A stretch of 14,181 nucleotides of DNA from Desulfobacterales bacterium (GCA_030066455.1 JASJBQ010000078.1:1-14181), one strand, 5' to 3'; counted from the stretch's first letter, positions 1-7,550 are shown. Notes: generated by a model from the sequence alone, not told the origin. Translations and numbers: made by a program.

Positions 1-405
1 TCCTCGTCGTACCGGCGTCCCGATGACCAACCCCGGCCCCAGCGCCCCACAACACAACCCCCGACAAGGCCTTCCCAGCCCCTGCCGCCGTCTGAGCCAC
101 CGTCGCAAGAACAGCTGGAAAACCGCGCCGAACTGCGGGAAAAGCGCGACCAGCGAAGAGAAAAACAACGTGAAGACCGCAGGGAGGAATGGCGCCGCCG
201 GCGCCACCGCGAAGCGCTGGGAACGACCTATTCATACGACTACTGGGACGACGATGCTTACGACTATTGGGACGACGACTATTGCGAAGCCGAGGTGGTC
301 GTCGACGGGGTGACCTATTTCCAATGTGACGGGGTCTGGTATCGCCGTGCGTATTCCGGCGGCACGGTGGATTACGTGGTCGTCGAGGGCCCCCGGGCCG
401 ATTAG
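1..405 (+). CDS. 3' part of a low-complexity, probably exported protein (5' end outside window)
   Basis: Frame 1 is open from the window edge to TAG at 403-405 and gives 134 residues with no start in view. The order is: a proline/glutamine/arginine-rich stretch (residues 4-36), a highly charged Glu/Arg/Lys helix-like segment (about 37-72), two copies of YDYWDDD (79-94), then a compact C-terminal module with VDGVTYFQCDGVWYRR followed by YSGG and DYVVVEGP. This end resembles the short aromatic modules closing DUF6515-like proteins of envelope origin, but I recognise it only by pattern. The two cysteines (in DYCEAE and FQCDG) could form a disulfide if the protein is exported. A reading frame 22 bases in (23-313) overlaps it but lacks the coherent composition. 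Function is unknown. Confidence 0.7.
   Translation, partial: SSSYRRPDDQPRPQRPTTQPPTRPSQPLPPSEPPSQEQLENRAELREKRDQRREKQREDRREEWRRRRHREALGTTYSYDYWDDDAYDYWDDDYCEAEVVVDGVTYFQCDGVWYRRAYSGGTVDYVVVEGPRAD
235..282 (+). repeat. Two tandem 24-base units coding YDYWDDDA / YDYWDDDY
   Basis: Positions 235-258 and 259-282 are near-identical 24-base units in frame with the partial gene. They code for the acidic-aromatic octapeptides YDYWDDDA and YDYWDDDY. The copies differ only at a few bases, mostly near the end of the unit, so this looks like a recent internal duplication. Confidence 0.75.
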
Positions 406-465
406 CGCGCGGCGGCATCTTAGGGCGGATTAGAGAGCGCCCACAAGCGCACCGCTCCGCCTTAT

Positions 466-496
466 GCCCGGCGTGTCCGTCGTCGGGCGCCCTTTT
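466..496 (+). terminator. Probable Rho-independent terminator of the left-edge gene
   Basis: GCCCGGCG (466-473) pairs with CGTCGGGC (481-488), eight pairs including one G-U, around a 7-base loop. It is followed by GCCC and a short T run (493-496). A second hairpin lies just before it: 421-429 pairs with 456-464, with one G-U pair. Both sit between the + strand stop at 405 and the minus-strand stop at 512, where convergent transcripts end. The T run is short, so efficiency is uncertain. Confidence 0.45.
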
Positions 497-511
497 CCCT
501 GAAATCCATAT

Positions 512-1363
512 TCAGCGTGCCATCCAGCTTACGACATATTCTGCTCTTTTCGGCAGCGGTTCCGCCGGTGCGAAATCGATTTCAGCCCAATGGCCATCAA
601 GCCCCAGTTCCCGTGCCGTCATTTCGAAGTGGCACATGGCAATTCCCATATCGATCCGTTGCAGATCGGCGGCACCTGTCATCATCTGATATCCCGGCGA
701 ACGCTGCAGGTAAAAGTGGAATACACTGCCCTGCTTGATAATCCGCCACGGTTGCTTGTTCGTGGCGGATGGCGCCCGCCGCAACATTCTAAGAGGGGTT
801 TCATAGCGTCCCGCTGCTGATTTTACCAGCGGCGAATGCCAGGCCCCGTCGAAAAACATTGTTTTCCATGGCTTCCTTTTCGAAGCCCCCAAACTCGATC
901 GCGTCAGCGTTTCGACGACGGAGCGGCGTTTGGCCGGATACCCCAATGCCGCTACGGCCGGAATGGTCTCATCCGGTAATAGATCTATTTTATCGGCCAA
1001 TGGGCCTCTTGCGACCGTAAGCCCTATCCAGCATGTCGCCAGATCGAGGTCCGTGGCGCAAAGAACTATTTTTTCGAAGAGATATCCAAAATCTTCCATA
1101 TCCCCGGGGCCACGTTTTACCGCCCCGACAATAAAAGCCCCCGCACCTCGGATCATGCCGTAGGTGCCGGTCATGCGACCCTTGCCTGGTGGGCCGATGT
1201 CCACGATTTGAAATCGGGGGGTATTCCCCCAGAAGGGTTTTTCGAATTCACCCCAGATCCGGCACAGGGCCTTCCTTTTTTCGAACGCGATCTGAGATTG
1301 GCCATAGTTGCGGCAGGATCTCCTGCTGATGATCAGATCCTGAATTGAGGAAGAATAGTCCAA
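512..1363 (-). CDS. Nitroreductase family protein, TM1586-like
   Basis: The 283-residue flavoprotein has the two-half nitroreductase layout of the TM1586 type. RRSCRNY (14-20) is the N-terminal FMN phosphate-binding motif. DLDLATCWIG (105-114) ends the first half. APSATNKQPWR (197-207) is the second FMN-contact motif, equivalent to the APSxxNxQPW motif of the family. It should bind FMN and reduce an unknown substrate; there is no signal peptide. The start is TTG at 1363-1361, chosen because GGAG lies 7 bases upstream on the minus strand (1374-1371) and no better-placed ATG was found. It is the last gene of the minus-strand series, 119 bases after the short-chain dehydrogenase. It may be read with that gene rather than from the main operon promoter. 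Confidence 0.85.
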   Translation of the reverse strand: MDYSSSIQDLIISRRSCRNYGQSQIAFEKRKALCRIWGEFEKPFWGNTPRFQIVDIGPPGKGRMTGTYGMIRGAGAFIVGAVKRGPGDMEDFGYLFEKIVLCATDLDLATCWIGLTVARGPLADKIDLLPDETIPAVAALGYPAKRRSVVETLTRSSLGASKRKPWKTMFFDGAWHSPLVKSAAGRYETPLRMLRRAPSATNKQPWRIIKQGSVFHFYLQRSPGYQMMTGAADLQRIDMGIAMCHFEMTARELGLDGHWAEIDFAPAEPLPKRAEYVVSWMAR

Positions 1364-1482
1364 CCCTTATCTCCTATGATATGTCCGCCTTTTTTAAAGA
1401 CATCGCCCTTAAAACGCTTCATACCGGTAAGTGAACACGATGGCGCCCCTTGCCAAAACCCGGCGCAACCATTTCAAAACAA

Positions 1483-2304
1483 TTATCCCGATTTTTCAAC
1501 GATAAGTGCCATCAGCTTTATCATCGTCTGGGGCAGCAACCGGGTCATCTTGTCAAAGACATGTGCATCCGGCCCTACCATCAGGCGTTTCTTGTTTCGC
1601 CTGAATCCAGCGATGATGATCCGGGCGGCTTTATCGGCGGATGTGAGCGTCAATTTGTCAAAATTCTTCACGGTCGCATCTTTGTCCTGTTTCGGATTAG
1701 CCGCTTTGTAAAACCGCGTATTCTTGACGATATTGGTTTTAATAAATCCCGGGTGGACACTTGTGACGGTGATATTGGTCTTTTTTAATTCCTGATGAAG
1801 CGTTTCGTTAAACCCCTTTACAGCGTATTTTGAGCAGTTGTAGGGCCCGTTGTTGGGAAAGGGAAGAAATCCGTTGATGCTGGATATATTTACGATATTG
1901 GCGGCCGGGCGCCTTTTCAAAAAGGGTAGGAATGCTTTTGTTCCGTATACGACACCCCAAAAATTGATATTCATGACATGTTCAAAATCTTCGTAGGGGA
2001 TATCTTCTATGGTATCGGTAACCGTCAGGCCGGCATTATTGATAACGATATCCACCTTGCCATGGATTTTGACAACCTCTTGCGCATAAGCGTAGACTTT
2101 TCCTTTATTGGAAACATCGACCGTGTGTGTAGTGACATGGGTTCCGTTGGTTTTGATCAGTTCCCGGGTTTCCTGCAAACCCTTTCCATCTATATCCGCA
2201 AGGGAAAGATGGCAGCCCTCCGCTGAAAGGTTGACGGCCAGCATGCGCCCAATGCCTGAGGCGGCCCCCGTGACCACGGCTACTTTATTTCGAATGTTTT
2301 TCAT
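1483..2304 (-). CDS. Short-chain dehydrogenase/reductase (SDR), NAD(P)-dependent
   Basis: The 273-residue classical SDR has TGAASGIG (12-19) for dinucleotide binding and Asp37 at the end of beta-2, which favours NAD over NADP. It also has NNAG (89-92), Asn in MNIN (111-114), Ser142 and the YNCSK catalytic pair Tyr155/Lys159. It should interconvert an alcohol and a ketone on a lipid-like or CoA-bound substrate, which cannot be named. The C-terminus (about 245-270) is rather hydrophobic. ATG at 2304 has GAGG four bases upstream. It is separated from the membrane-protein gene by 281 bases holding inverted and direct repeats, so it may have its own promoter. Its codons are visibly richer in A and T (AAA, ATT, AAT) than those of the genes at 3.9-10.6 kb, suggesting a different origin. 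Confidence 0.9.
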   Translation of the reverse strand: MKNIRNKVAVVTGAASGIGRMLAVNLSAEGCHLSLADIDGKGLQETRELIKTNGTHVTTHTVDVSNKGKVYAYAQEVVKIHGKVDIVINNAGLTVTDTIEDIPYEDFEHVMNINFWGVVYGTKAFLPFLKRRPAANIVNISSINGFLPFPNNGPYNCSKYAVKGFNETLHQELKKTNITVTSVHPGFIKTNIVKNTRFYKAANPKQDKDATVKNFDKLTLTSADKAARIIIAGFRRNKKRLMVGPDAHVFDKMTRLLPQTMIKLMALIVEKSG

Positions 2305-2356
2305 AATGCCTCAATCAATCAGATTTGTTTGGCAAGCCGCCTCTCAACCGTTTCCC

Positions 2357-2394
2357 GCGCATGCGGATTGACGTTTGTGAGGAACCGCATGCGT
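2357..2394. promoter_or_regulatory. Inverted repeat, possible operator upstream of the AT-rich SDR gene
   Basis: CGCATGCGG (2358-2366) is repeated in perfect inverted form as CCGCATGCG (2385-2393) around an 18-base spacer, and a flanking G-T pair extends it to ten. Each arm is itself nearly palindromic (CGCATGCG). It lies 53-90 bases upstream of the SDR start at 2304, in a gene-free region. No clear -35/-10 pair was recognised next to it, so operator function is an inference. Confidence 0.4.
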
Positions 2395-2513
2395 GTCCCG
2401 GACGGTCAGTTTCACGCCCAGGAATTGTACCTTTGCCCTGGGCGCGGCCGGTTATGGCAGGGATCTAAACTGCATGGCTTCTAATTCCGCCCCCCGCTTT
2501 TTTTGTCTCGATT

Positions 2514-2548
2514 CATCCAATTGCCACCAGCGTGGATGGCATCCAATT
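2514..2548. repeat. Direct repeat CATCCAATT flanking a small hairpin
   Basis: CATCCAATT occurs at 2514-2522 and again at 2540-2548, 26 bases apart. Between them TGCCACCA (2522-2529) pairs with TGGATGGCA (2533-2541) apart from one bulged A, with a GCG loop. The structure follows the stop of the membrane-protein gene (2586) on the minus strand. No T run follows in that direction, so a classical terminator is unlikely. Confidence 0.35.
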
Positions 2549-2585
2549 CAGGCTGTCCCGCCGGCCCGATCCCCCTGCGCGCTGA

Positions 2586-2993
2586 CTATGCGGACACGTA
2601 ACCCCGTGCCGTCTTGCTGTGATTCAGAGCATGAACAAACAGGGCGGCGAACACCAGGTCCACCGTACCGGCAACGGCCGCAAGAAACGTCACGCTGCCG
2701 GTCAGCCACCCCGCCAGAATCAGGAAAAACACCCAGATTTTACCGATAGCGCCCATTTTGACGATATTGCGGTTCGCTCCCAGGTCTTTGGCCGCCCAGA
2801 AATACCCCAGCCCGAAGACGAAAACGACCCCGAAGAAGAGATTGAACCATAGGTGGCTCGCCGGCTTAATGATCAGAAAAAGGGAGAGGATCGGCAAGTC
2901 CAATACGGCCATTGCCATAAACAGAAGGGCGGCCATCCAATTCCACAGCGCGGCCATGGTAAACATGGTCTTGAAATTATTATCGGTTGGCAT
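2586..2993 (-). CDS. Small four-helix membrane protein of unknown function
   Basis: The 135-residue protein has four hydrophobic segments, about residues 12-30, 47-66, 82-100 and 102-122, and short charged ends, so it is an inner-membrane protein. I do not recognise the family and see no catalytic motif. ATG at 2993-2991 is chosen because GAGGAG directly precedes it; a longer frame opens with TTG at 3065 but has no ribosome-binding site and adds a charged, unconvincing leader. It follows the SDR gene at 3069 by 75 bases and is probably the last gene of the sigma-54 operon. Its location next to an SDR with a hydrophobic tail may mean a membrane-associated step, but this is a guess. Confidence 0.75.
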   Translation of the reverse strand: MPTDNNFKTMFTMAALWNWMAALLFMAMAVLDLPILSLFLIIKPASHLWFNLFFGVVFVFGLGYFWAAKDLGANRNIVKMGAIGKIWVFFLILAGWLTGSVTFLAAVAGTVDLVFAALFVHALNHSKTARGYVSA

Positions 2994-3068
2994 ATTCTCC
3001 TCGCAATCCAGTCCCGCGTCCTTTTTAGGCTTTAAGCCCCAATCATACTCAGACCCTGCCGCCAACGC

Positions 3069-3842
3069 TCAAGTGGGGGCCATGGCCAACTTCCTGACAA
3101 TCGTGCGCCTCACGGTCGGCAGAAGCCAGAAGATGGCGGACAGCACATAGGTCGGCAGCCCGATCTTCCAGTGCAGCTTTTTTTGATGAACGGCTTTCCA
3201 GACGGTGTGCGCGACGGTTACCGGTTCGATCTTGATCCCCATTTTCCGGATGGAATAGACTTCTTCCTGCCCGTCCAGAAACGGTGTGTTCACGTAAGGC
3301 ACCAGGATGTCGCTGACAATGATGCCGTATTTTTCCAGTTCCAGATCCAGGGCTTCGGTCAACGCCAGCACGGCCCGCTTGGTGGCCGAATAGACGGACA
3401 GTTCAGGGACGCCGTAGACCGCCGAGGTGGAGGCCATGCTGATTATTCTGGCACCCGTCGTTGTTTTCAAATAAGGCAAGGCGTAGTGGGTGCAGTTGAG
3501 GATCCCCTTGAGGTTGACCTCGACAATCTGGTGGTAGACGGGCAGATCCACGTCTTCAAACCGACCGAATTTAACCATACCGGCGTTGTTGAAGAGCAGG
3601 TTCATGCGCCCTCCGGCTTGGCGGGCAAAAGCCTCCAGCGCCGCCCGGGTGTTCTCCGGATCGGTTACATCCAGTTGTTCGCGATGACAGTTTTCCGAAC
3701 CGATTTCCGTTTCCAGTGTTGCCAGCCCTCCCGCATCGATATCCGTGATACCGACAAACCAGCCTTTCTGCGCAAACAGCAGGGCGGTTTCGCGCCCGAT
3801 GCCTGAAGCAGCCCCTGTTACAAAGATACTCTTTCGATCCAT
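3069..3842 (-). CDS. Short-chain dehydrogenase/reductase (SDR) of the main operon
   Basis: The 257-residue classical SDR has TGAASGIG (9-16), Asp34 after beta-2 (NAD preference likely), NNAG (85-88), Asn110, Ser138 and YSATK with Tyr151 and Lys155, so the catalytic tetrad is complete. It should oxidise a hydroxyl to a keto group or the reverse. In this operon a role as 3-hydroxyacyl-CoA dehydrogenase between the acyl-CoA dehydrogenase and thiolase is reasonable, as no other such enzyme is present. A hydrophobic run near the C-terminus (231-242) could touch the membrane. ATG at 3842 has GGGGAG four bases upstream. The frame stays open to 3932, but that would run into the preceding gene and has no ribosome-binding site. 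It starts 43 bases after the flavodoxin-ferredoxin gene. Confidence 0.9.
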   Translation of the reverse strand: MDRKSIFVTGAASGIGRETALLFAQKGWFVGITDIDAGGLATLETEIGSENCHREQLDVTDPENTRAALEAFARQAGGRMNLLFNNAGMVKFGRFEDVDLPVYHQIVEVNLKGILNCTHYALPYLKTTTGARIISMASTSAVYGVPELSVYSATKRAVLALTEALDLELEKYGIIVSDILVPYVNTPFLDGQEEVYSIRKMGIKIEPVTVAHTVWKAVHQKKLHWKIGLPTYVLSAIFWLLPTVRRTIVRKLAMAPT

Positions 3843-3885
3843 TTTTCTCCCCATCGCCGTCAGCAGAGAACCGACGATTCTTCGC

Positions 3886-4722
3886 TCAGTAGGCTTTTTC
3901 CACTGGCTCGATATCACCGAACCAGCGCTCAAATGTCTCGTTGTACAGTGACCAGGTAGCGGCGTTGCCGATCCGCCAATCCACGTTTAGCGCCCGGCGG
4001 GGGCAGCCGGTGAGACAACGGTAACAGCGGATGCATGCTTTGCCGATACGGGGCGCAGGGTCGAGAATAATGCTGCCGGTCGGGCATTCTCGGACGCAGC
4101 ATTCGCATTGATCGCAACGATGCGCTTCCGGAGCCGGCTTGGGCATGAGCAGACGTACCAGCGGATCCTTCAAAAGGTGCCCGACCAAATCGTAGAGACC
4201 CCAGCCCGGCGTCAGCAGATCGGTTCGATTTTCATCCGGCGATGAAGATGTTTCTCCTGCTGCCGCCAGGGCCACGACCGATCGGGCAAAACGTCGGGCC
4301 TTTTCCAGGTCATCTTCATTCGGTCGATCCGGGAAGCGGCCCTTCAGACAAGGCACCGGGTGATAGCAGGTGCCGCGGCAGAGAAAACCGCCCAGCACGC
4401 TGGCGCCTTTTCTCTTCAAAGGCCGCGCAATATCCTGGAGCACCCTTCCCGGAGCACCACCGGAGGTGGCAAAAACAAAGGCGCGCGTGTGTAAGAGCGA
4501 GGGCAGGCTTGCCAGGAACTGCCGTACGGGTGTCGGTGCCTGGCTTTCAAAACATGGCGCCCCCAGCCCGACGAGGTCAGCACGCCGGAAGTCATCCCGG
4601 GCGACCTTTTTGAAGGGTATGTGCCGGACTTCATGACCAAGCTCGCGCATGGCGCCAGCCATGGCTTTGGCCACCTTACGGGTGTTGCCGGTCTGTGAAA
4701 AGGTTATGATTCTTACGTTCAT
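3886..4722 (-). CDS. EFR1-type flavodoxin-ferredoxin electron-transfer protein
   Basis: The 278-residue protein fuses an N-terminal flavodoxin-like domain to a C-terminal bacterial ferredoxin. SQTGNTRKVAKAM (9-21) is the phosphate-binding loop for FMN, and FATSGGAPG (84-92) is a second flavin-side loop. C203-x2-C206-x2-C209-x3-C213-P and C230-x2-C233-x2-C236-x3-C240-P can each hold a [4Fe-4S] cluster. It should pass electrons between ferredoxin clusters and flavin in the cytoplasm; the EFR1 name describes this domain order, and partners are unknown. ATG at 4722 is 19 bases after the thiolase stop, and only a weak AGGCGG-like site precedes it, so translational coupling is possible. In this operon it may accept electrons from acyl-CoA oxidation, since no ETF gene is nearby. 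Confidence 0.88.
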   Translation of the reverse strand: MNVRIITFSQTGNTRKVAKAMAGAMRELGHEVRHIPFKKVARDDFRRADLVGLGAPCFESQAPTPVRQFLASLPSLLHTRAFVFATSGGAPGRVLQDIARPLKRKGASVLGGFLCRGTCYHPVPCLKGRFPDRPNEDDLEKARRFARSVVALAAAGETSSSPDENRTDLLTPGWGLYDLVGHLLKDPLVRLLMPKPAPEAHRCDQCECCVRECPTGSIILDPAPRIGKACIRCYRCLTGCPRRALNVDWRIGNAATWSLYNETFERWFGDIEPVEKAY

Positions 4723-4741
4723 GCCGCCTGTTCCCCGGCCA

Positions 4742-5980
4742 CTAAACCTTTTCCAAAATGTGAATGCACATGGCCGCTTCTTCCAGGCCGATGTTGCCGC
4801 CGCCGTTCTCGGCCAGGCCGATGCGGGCGCCCGTCACCTGCCGTTTGCCGGCTTCGCCGCGCAGCTGCTGTCCGATCTCGACGATCTGGGCCAGGCCGGA
4901 GGCGCCGATGGGATGGCCGCGGCACTCCAGCCCCCCGCTGGTATTCACCGGCTGCTTGCCGCCCAGCCGGGTGGCGCCGGATTCGGCATACGGGCCGCCC
5001 TCGCCCAGGGGGCAGAACCCCATGGCCTCGGTCTGGTGCAGCTCACCGTAGGCCGTGGCATCGTGCAGTTCGGCCAGGCAGATATCCTGAGGGCCCATGC
5101 CGGCGGCGTCATAGGCCCGTTTGACCAGGCGTTCACCGATATCCTTGCCGTCGAGATCCCGGTCCATGCCGGACCCCAGCACCGAGGCCCGAATCCTGAT
5201 GGGGCGCGGCGCCGATCTTTTTTTCATATAATCCTCGGAGCAGATAATCGCGGCGGCGGCCCCGTCACCCACCGGGGCGCACATGGACCGGGTCAGCGGA
5301 TAGGCGACCGGCTTGTCGGCCAGTACGGCCTCGGCACTCATATCCTCCTGGTACTGCGCCAGCGGGTTGAGGGAGCCGTGCCAGTGGTTCTTGGCGCAGA
5401 TCAGGGCCAACTGTTTTTGGGTGGTCCCGAAGCGGTCCATGTGCCAGCGGGCCCCCATGGCGTAGGCGTCCATGAAAATGCTGCGGCCCTCGCCCGGAGG
5501 GGTCTGGTCGGCCGGGATATCGACTTTCAGGCTTTTGCTGATTTCCTCCATCTGCTTCATCTGCGCTTCGAAATTCTCCACATCCATGGCCGTGGCGTAA
5601 GCCCCCAGGGACAGCGCTTTGTTGGGATGGGTGATTTTCTCCGATCCCAGCGCCAGGGCGACATCGCAGGCGCCGGCCTTGACGCTCTGCCAGGCCAGGT
5701 GCAGGGCCGTGGAGGCCCCGGCACAGGCGTTTTCCACGTTGACCACGGGAATCTGGTCGACACCCATGGCGCGCATGACCACCTGTCCGCGGATGGAATG
5801 CTGGTTGGCGAACATGCCCCAGAAACTGTTGGAAAAATAGGCGGCCTGCAGATCCTTTTTCTCCAGGCCGGCATCCTCCAGGGCCAGGTCGGTGGCCTCG
5901 GCGGCCATCTGGCGGACATTGCCGTCCGGGTATTTGTTGAACCGGATCATGCCCAGACCGATAATGTACACATGCGACAT
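4742..5980 (-). CDS. Thiolase family protein, SCPx (sterol carrier protein X)-like
   Basis: The 412-residue thiolase-fold enzyme should cleave a 3-ketoacyl-CoA to acetyl-CoA or propionyl-CoA and a shortened acyl-CoA. The nucleophile is Cys86 in NVENACAGAS. HDAT (306-309) replaces the NEAF of classical thiolases, as in SCPx/lipid-transfer thiolases. His356 lies in GHPIGASG. The second catalytic cysteine of classical enzymes (CxGGG) is Glu391 in ENGGG, also a hallmark of the non-classical group. ATG at 5980 is preceded by AAAGGAGT with 6 bases spacing. The frame extends to 6097, but that part runs into the palindromic element and is not coding. With the SCP2 gene at 7551-7946 it forms a split version of the eukaryotic SCPx fusion. 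It is followed at 19 bases by the flavodoxin-ferredoxin gene. Confidence 0.9.
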   Translation of the reverse strand: MSHVYIIGLGMIRFNKYPDGNVRQMAAEATDLALEDAGLEKKDLQAAYFSNSFWGMFANQHSIRGQVVMRAMGVDQIPVVNVENACAGASTALHLAWQSVKAGACDVALALGSEKITHPNKALSLGAYATAMDVENFEAQMKQMEEISKSLKVDIPADQTPPGEGRSIFMDAYAMGARWHMDRFGTTQKQLALICAKNHWHGSLNPLAQYQEDMSAEAVLADKPVAYPLTRSMCAPVGDGAAAAIICSEDYMKKRSAPRPIRIRASVLGSGMDRDLDGKDIGERLVKRAYDAAGMGPQDICLAELHDATAYGELHQTEAMGFCPLGEGGPYAESGATRLGGKQPVNTSGGLECRGHPIGASGLAQIVEIGQQLRGEAGKRQVTGARIGLAENGGGNIGLEEAAMCIHILEKV

Positions 5981-6058
5981 TGCGATACTCCTTTGGTGGC
6001 TAACCTCCGTAGACATTCGATCTTCTGATTGCGACCTTATTTCCGATTCAAGACCGAT

Positions 6059-6232
6059 TAGAACGTCTCTCAAAATTAAGATTAGGGTTCCTGGCAAGGC
6101 GTGAGACGGCGAGAAAGCGGAGCATACACGCAGTATGTATGCAGGTTCATAGGGCAGGGACCCTATGGTTCTGCTCAGAGCCAGCTCACAACACCGCCAG
6201 GGGCACTTAGATTATTTTTGTGAGACGTTCTA
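6059..6232. mobile_element. MITE-like palindromic element with 21-base terminal inverted repeats and TA ends
   Basis: The ends 6059-6079 and 6212-6232 are inverted repeats matching at 19 of 21 positions, beginning TAGAACGTCTC. Inside, further arms pair in order: CCTGGC (6090-6095) with GCCAGG (6196-6201), GTGAG (6101-6105) with CTCAC (6185-6189), and GAGCA (6120-6124) with TGCTC (6172-6176). Local hairpins are GCATAC/GTATGC (6122-6142) and CATAGGG/CCCTATG (6148-6167). It carries no open frame of note. TA at each end fits the TA target duplication of IS630/Tc1-mariner-type elements, so it may be a non-autonomous relative. Its right end supplies the stop codon of the acyl-CoA dehydrogenase gene. 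Transcribed, it would form a long hairpin between the dehydrogenase and thiolase parts of the operon mRNA. Confidence 0.7.
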
Positions 6233-7474
6233 GTCGCGCCGCGGATAGCTGCCGATCAGCTTGTGCCCGGCGGCAATCGCCAGGATATCGTTGGCGCCGT
6301 CCTCGATCATCATGGCACGGGCATCCCGAAATAGTTTTTCGACGATATACTCCCGGGTAACCCCGTTGCCGCCGAAGATCTGAATCGCCTCGCTCGTCAC
6401 CTCGAAGGCGCTCTGGGTGCCGTAGACTTTGCAGAGCACCGAATACTCCTCCGCCGGCGTGGATGTATTCTGATTGTAAACGTGCGCGGCGCGGCTCATC
6501 TGACGGGTAAGCTCGACCTTGCCGAACATGTTGAAAAGCTTCTTCTGCACGTCCTGGTGCTCGATCAGGGCCTTGCCCCCCTGGACCCGGTTCTTGGCAT
6601 AGGCCAGGGCCTCCTCGAAAGCGGCCCGTGCCACCCCCACGGCCCCCATGCCCATCAGGGCCGTGGTCATCGACAGGGTGATGTCCAGCATGGCCTCGTA
6701 GGCCTCCGGACCCACGATCAGGTATTTTTTGGGCACGCGCACATTGTCGAAAAAGAGCTCGCCCTGGGGATCGTCGCGCTGGCCCATTTTCTCCAGCGGA
6801 GCCCCCCGTTTGACCCCCGGCAGATCCAAAGGCACGATCATGATGCCGCTGCCATTATGCCCCATGTCGCCATTCATGCGGGTGAACAGGGCCGCGTGGG
6901 TCGCATAGGGCGCGCCGGATACCCAGGCCGCCTTCTGTCCGCTGACCACGTAGCAATCCCCGTCATCGGAGATGTTACAGTCCGATGGGATACTGGGGTC
7001 GTTGAAGCTGGGATAACCGGGAATAACGGTATCGGAACCATGCATGGGTTCGGTAATCGCCCAGCAGCCCGCGATTTTTCCGTCACGGCACTCACAAAAG
7101 GGCACGATGATCTCGTCGATAAGTTCTTCGTCCGGCACCAGCGAGGCCAGATAGGCCGGGAAGGCCGCCACGGCCAGATCGACCAGCAGGCCCACGCTGC
7201 CCCAGGCCAGTTCTTCCGCCACCAGGGCCTGCTGCAGGGGAGAGAGCCCCATGCCGCCATAGCTGTCGGGGATCAGGATGGTATGGAAGTCCAGCTCGTA
7301 GGCCTTTTTCTTGAATTCCCAGAAAGGGGAATCCGGGGCCACGGTCTCGGCCGCCGTCATGCGATCCATTTCCTGGGCCACCGGCCGCATCACGTCGCGG
7401 GCGAACTCGTGGGCCGCCTCTTTCAACATGATATCTTCTTTGGTCAGTTCGATATTGAGATCGAGATAATGCAT
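6230..7474 (-). CDS. Acyl-CoA dehydrogenase family protein
   Basis: The 414-residue flavoprotein has the full acyl-CoA dehydrogenase fold: helical N-domain (1-135), beta domain starting CWAITEPMHGSD (137-148), and C-terminal helices with IFGGNGVTREY (366-376). It should form an alpha,beta-double bond in a CoA thioester using FAD. Two oddities: the beta domain has about 16 extra residues with Cys166 and several Asp/Pro (149-172), and the tail motif IEDGANDIL (390-398), aligned on GxN, places Asp392 where many family members have the catalytic Glu (YEGTNEI), with Glu391 next to it. ATG at 7474 has AGGA nine bases upstream. The TAG stop (6232-6230) is formed with the end of the palindromic element. 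It starts 76 bases after the SCP2 gene. Confidence 0.92.
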   Translation of the reverse strand: MHYLDLNIELTKEDIMLKEAAHEFARDVMRPVAQEMDRMTAAETVAPDSPFWEFKKKAYELDFHTILIPDSYGGMGLSPLQQALVAEELAWGSVGLLVDLAVAAFPAYLASLVPDEELIDEIIVPFCECRDGKIAGCWAITEPMHGSDTVIPGYPSFNDPSIPSDCNISDDGDCYVVSGQKAAWVSGAPYATHAALFTRMNGDMGHNGSGIMIVPLDLPGVKRGAPLEKMGQRDDPQGELFFDNVRVPKKYLIVGPEAYEAMLDITLSMTTALMGMGAVGVARAAFEEALAYAKNRVQGGKALIEHQDVQKKLFNMFGKVELTRQMSRAAHVYNQNTSTPAEEYSVLCKVYGTQSAFEVTSEAIQIFGGNGVTREYIVEKLFRDARAMMIEDGANDILAIAAGHKLIGSYPRRD

Positions 7475-7550
7475 AAATGTCTATCCTTTGCTTGGATGGA
7501 TCCCGTCGAAACGTCTCCTGGCGCAACGACATCGTTGCCGCCGGAAAGCG

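Noticed and set aside
2393..2749. 118-codon + strand frame across the gap and the membrane-protein gene
   Set aside because: No ribosome-binding site or domain; composition is that of random reverse frame.
4649..6028. Long + strand open frame of 459 codons
   Set aside because: It is antisense to the thiolase, whose motifs, ribosome-binding site and operon position are clear. Its Gly/His/Val-rich product is typical of the reverse frame of GC-rich coding DNA.
5981..6097. N-terminal extension of the thiolase into the palindromic element
   Set aside because: Thiolases start at MSHVYIIGLG-like sequence, a strong AAAGGAGT lies just before 5980, and the extension would be coded by the repeat.
7505..7520. 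GAAACGTCTCC resembling the end of the palindromic element
   Set aside because: Only the GACGTTC-like core is shared, with no partner arm nearby; probably chance.
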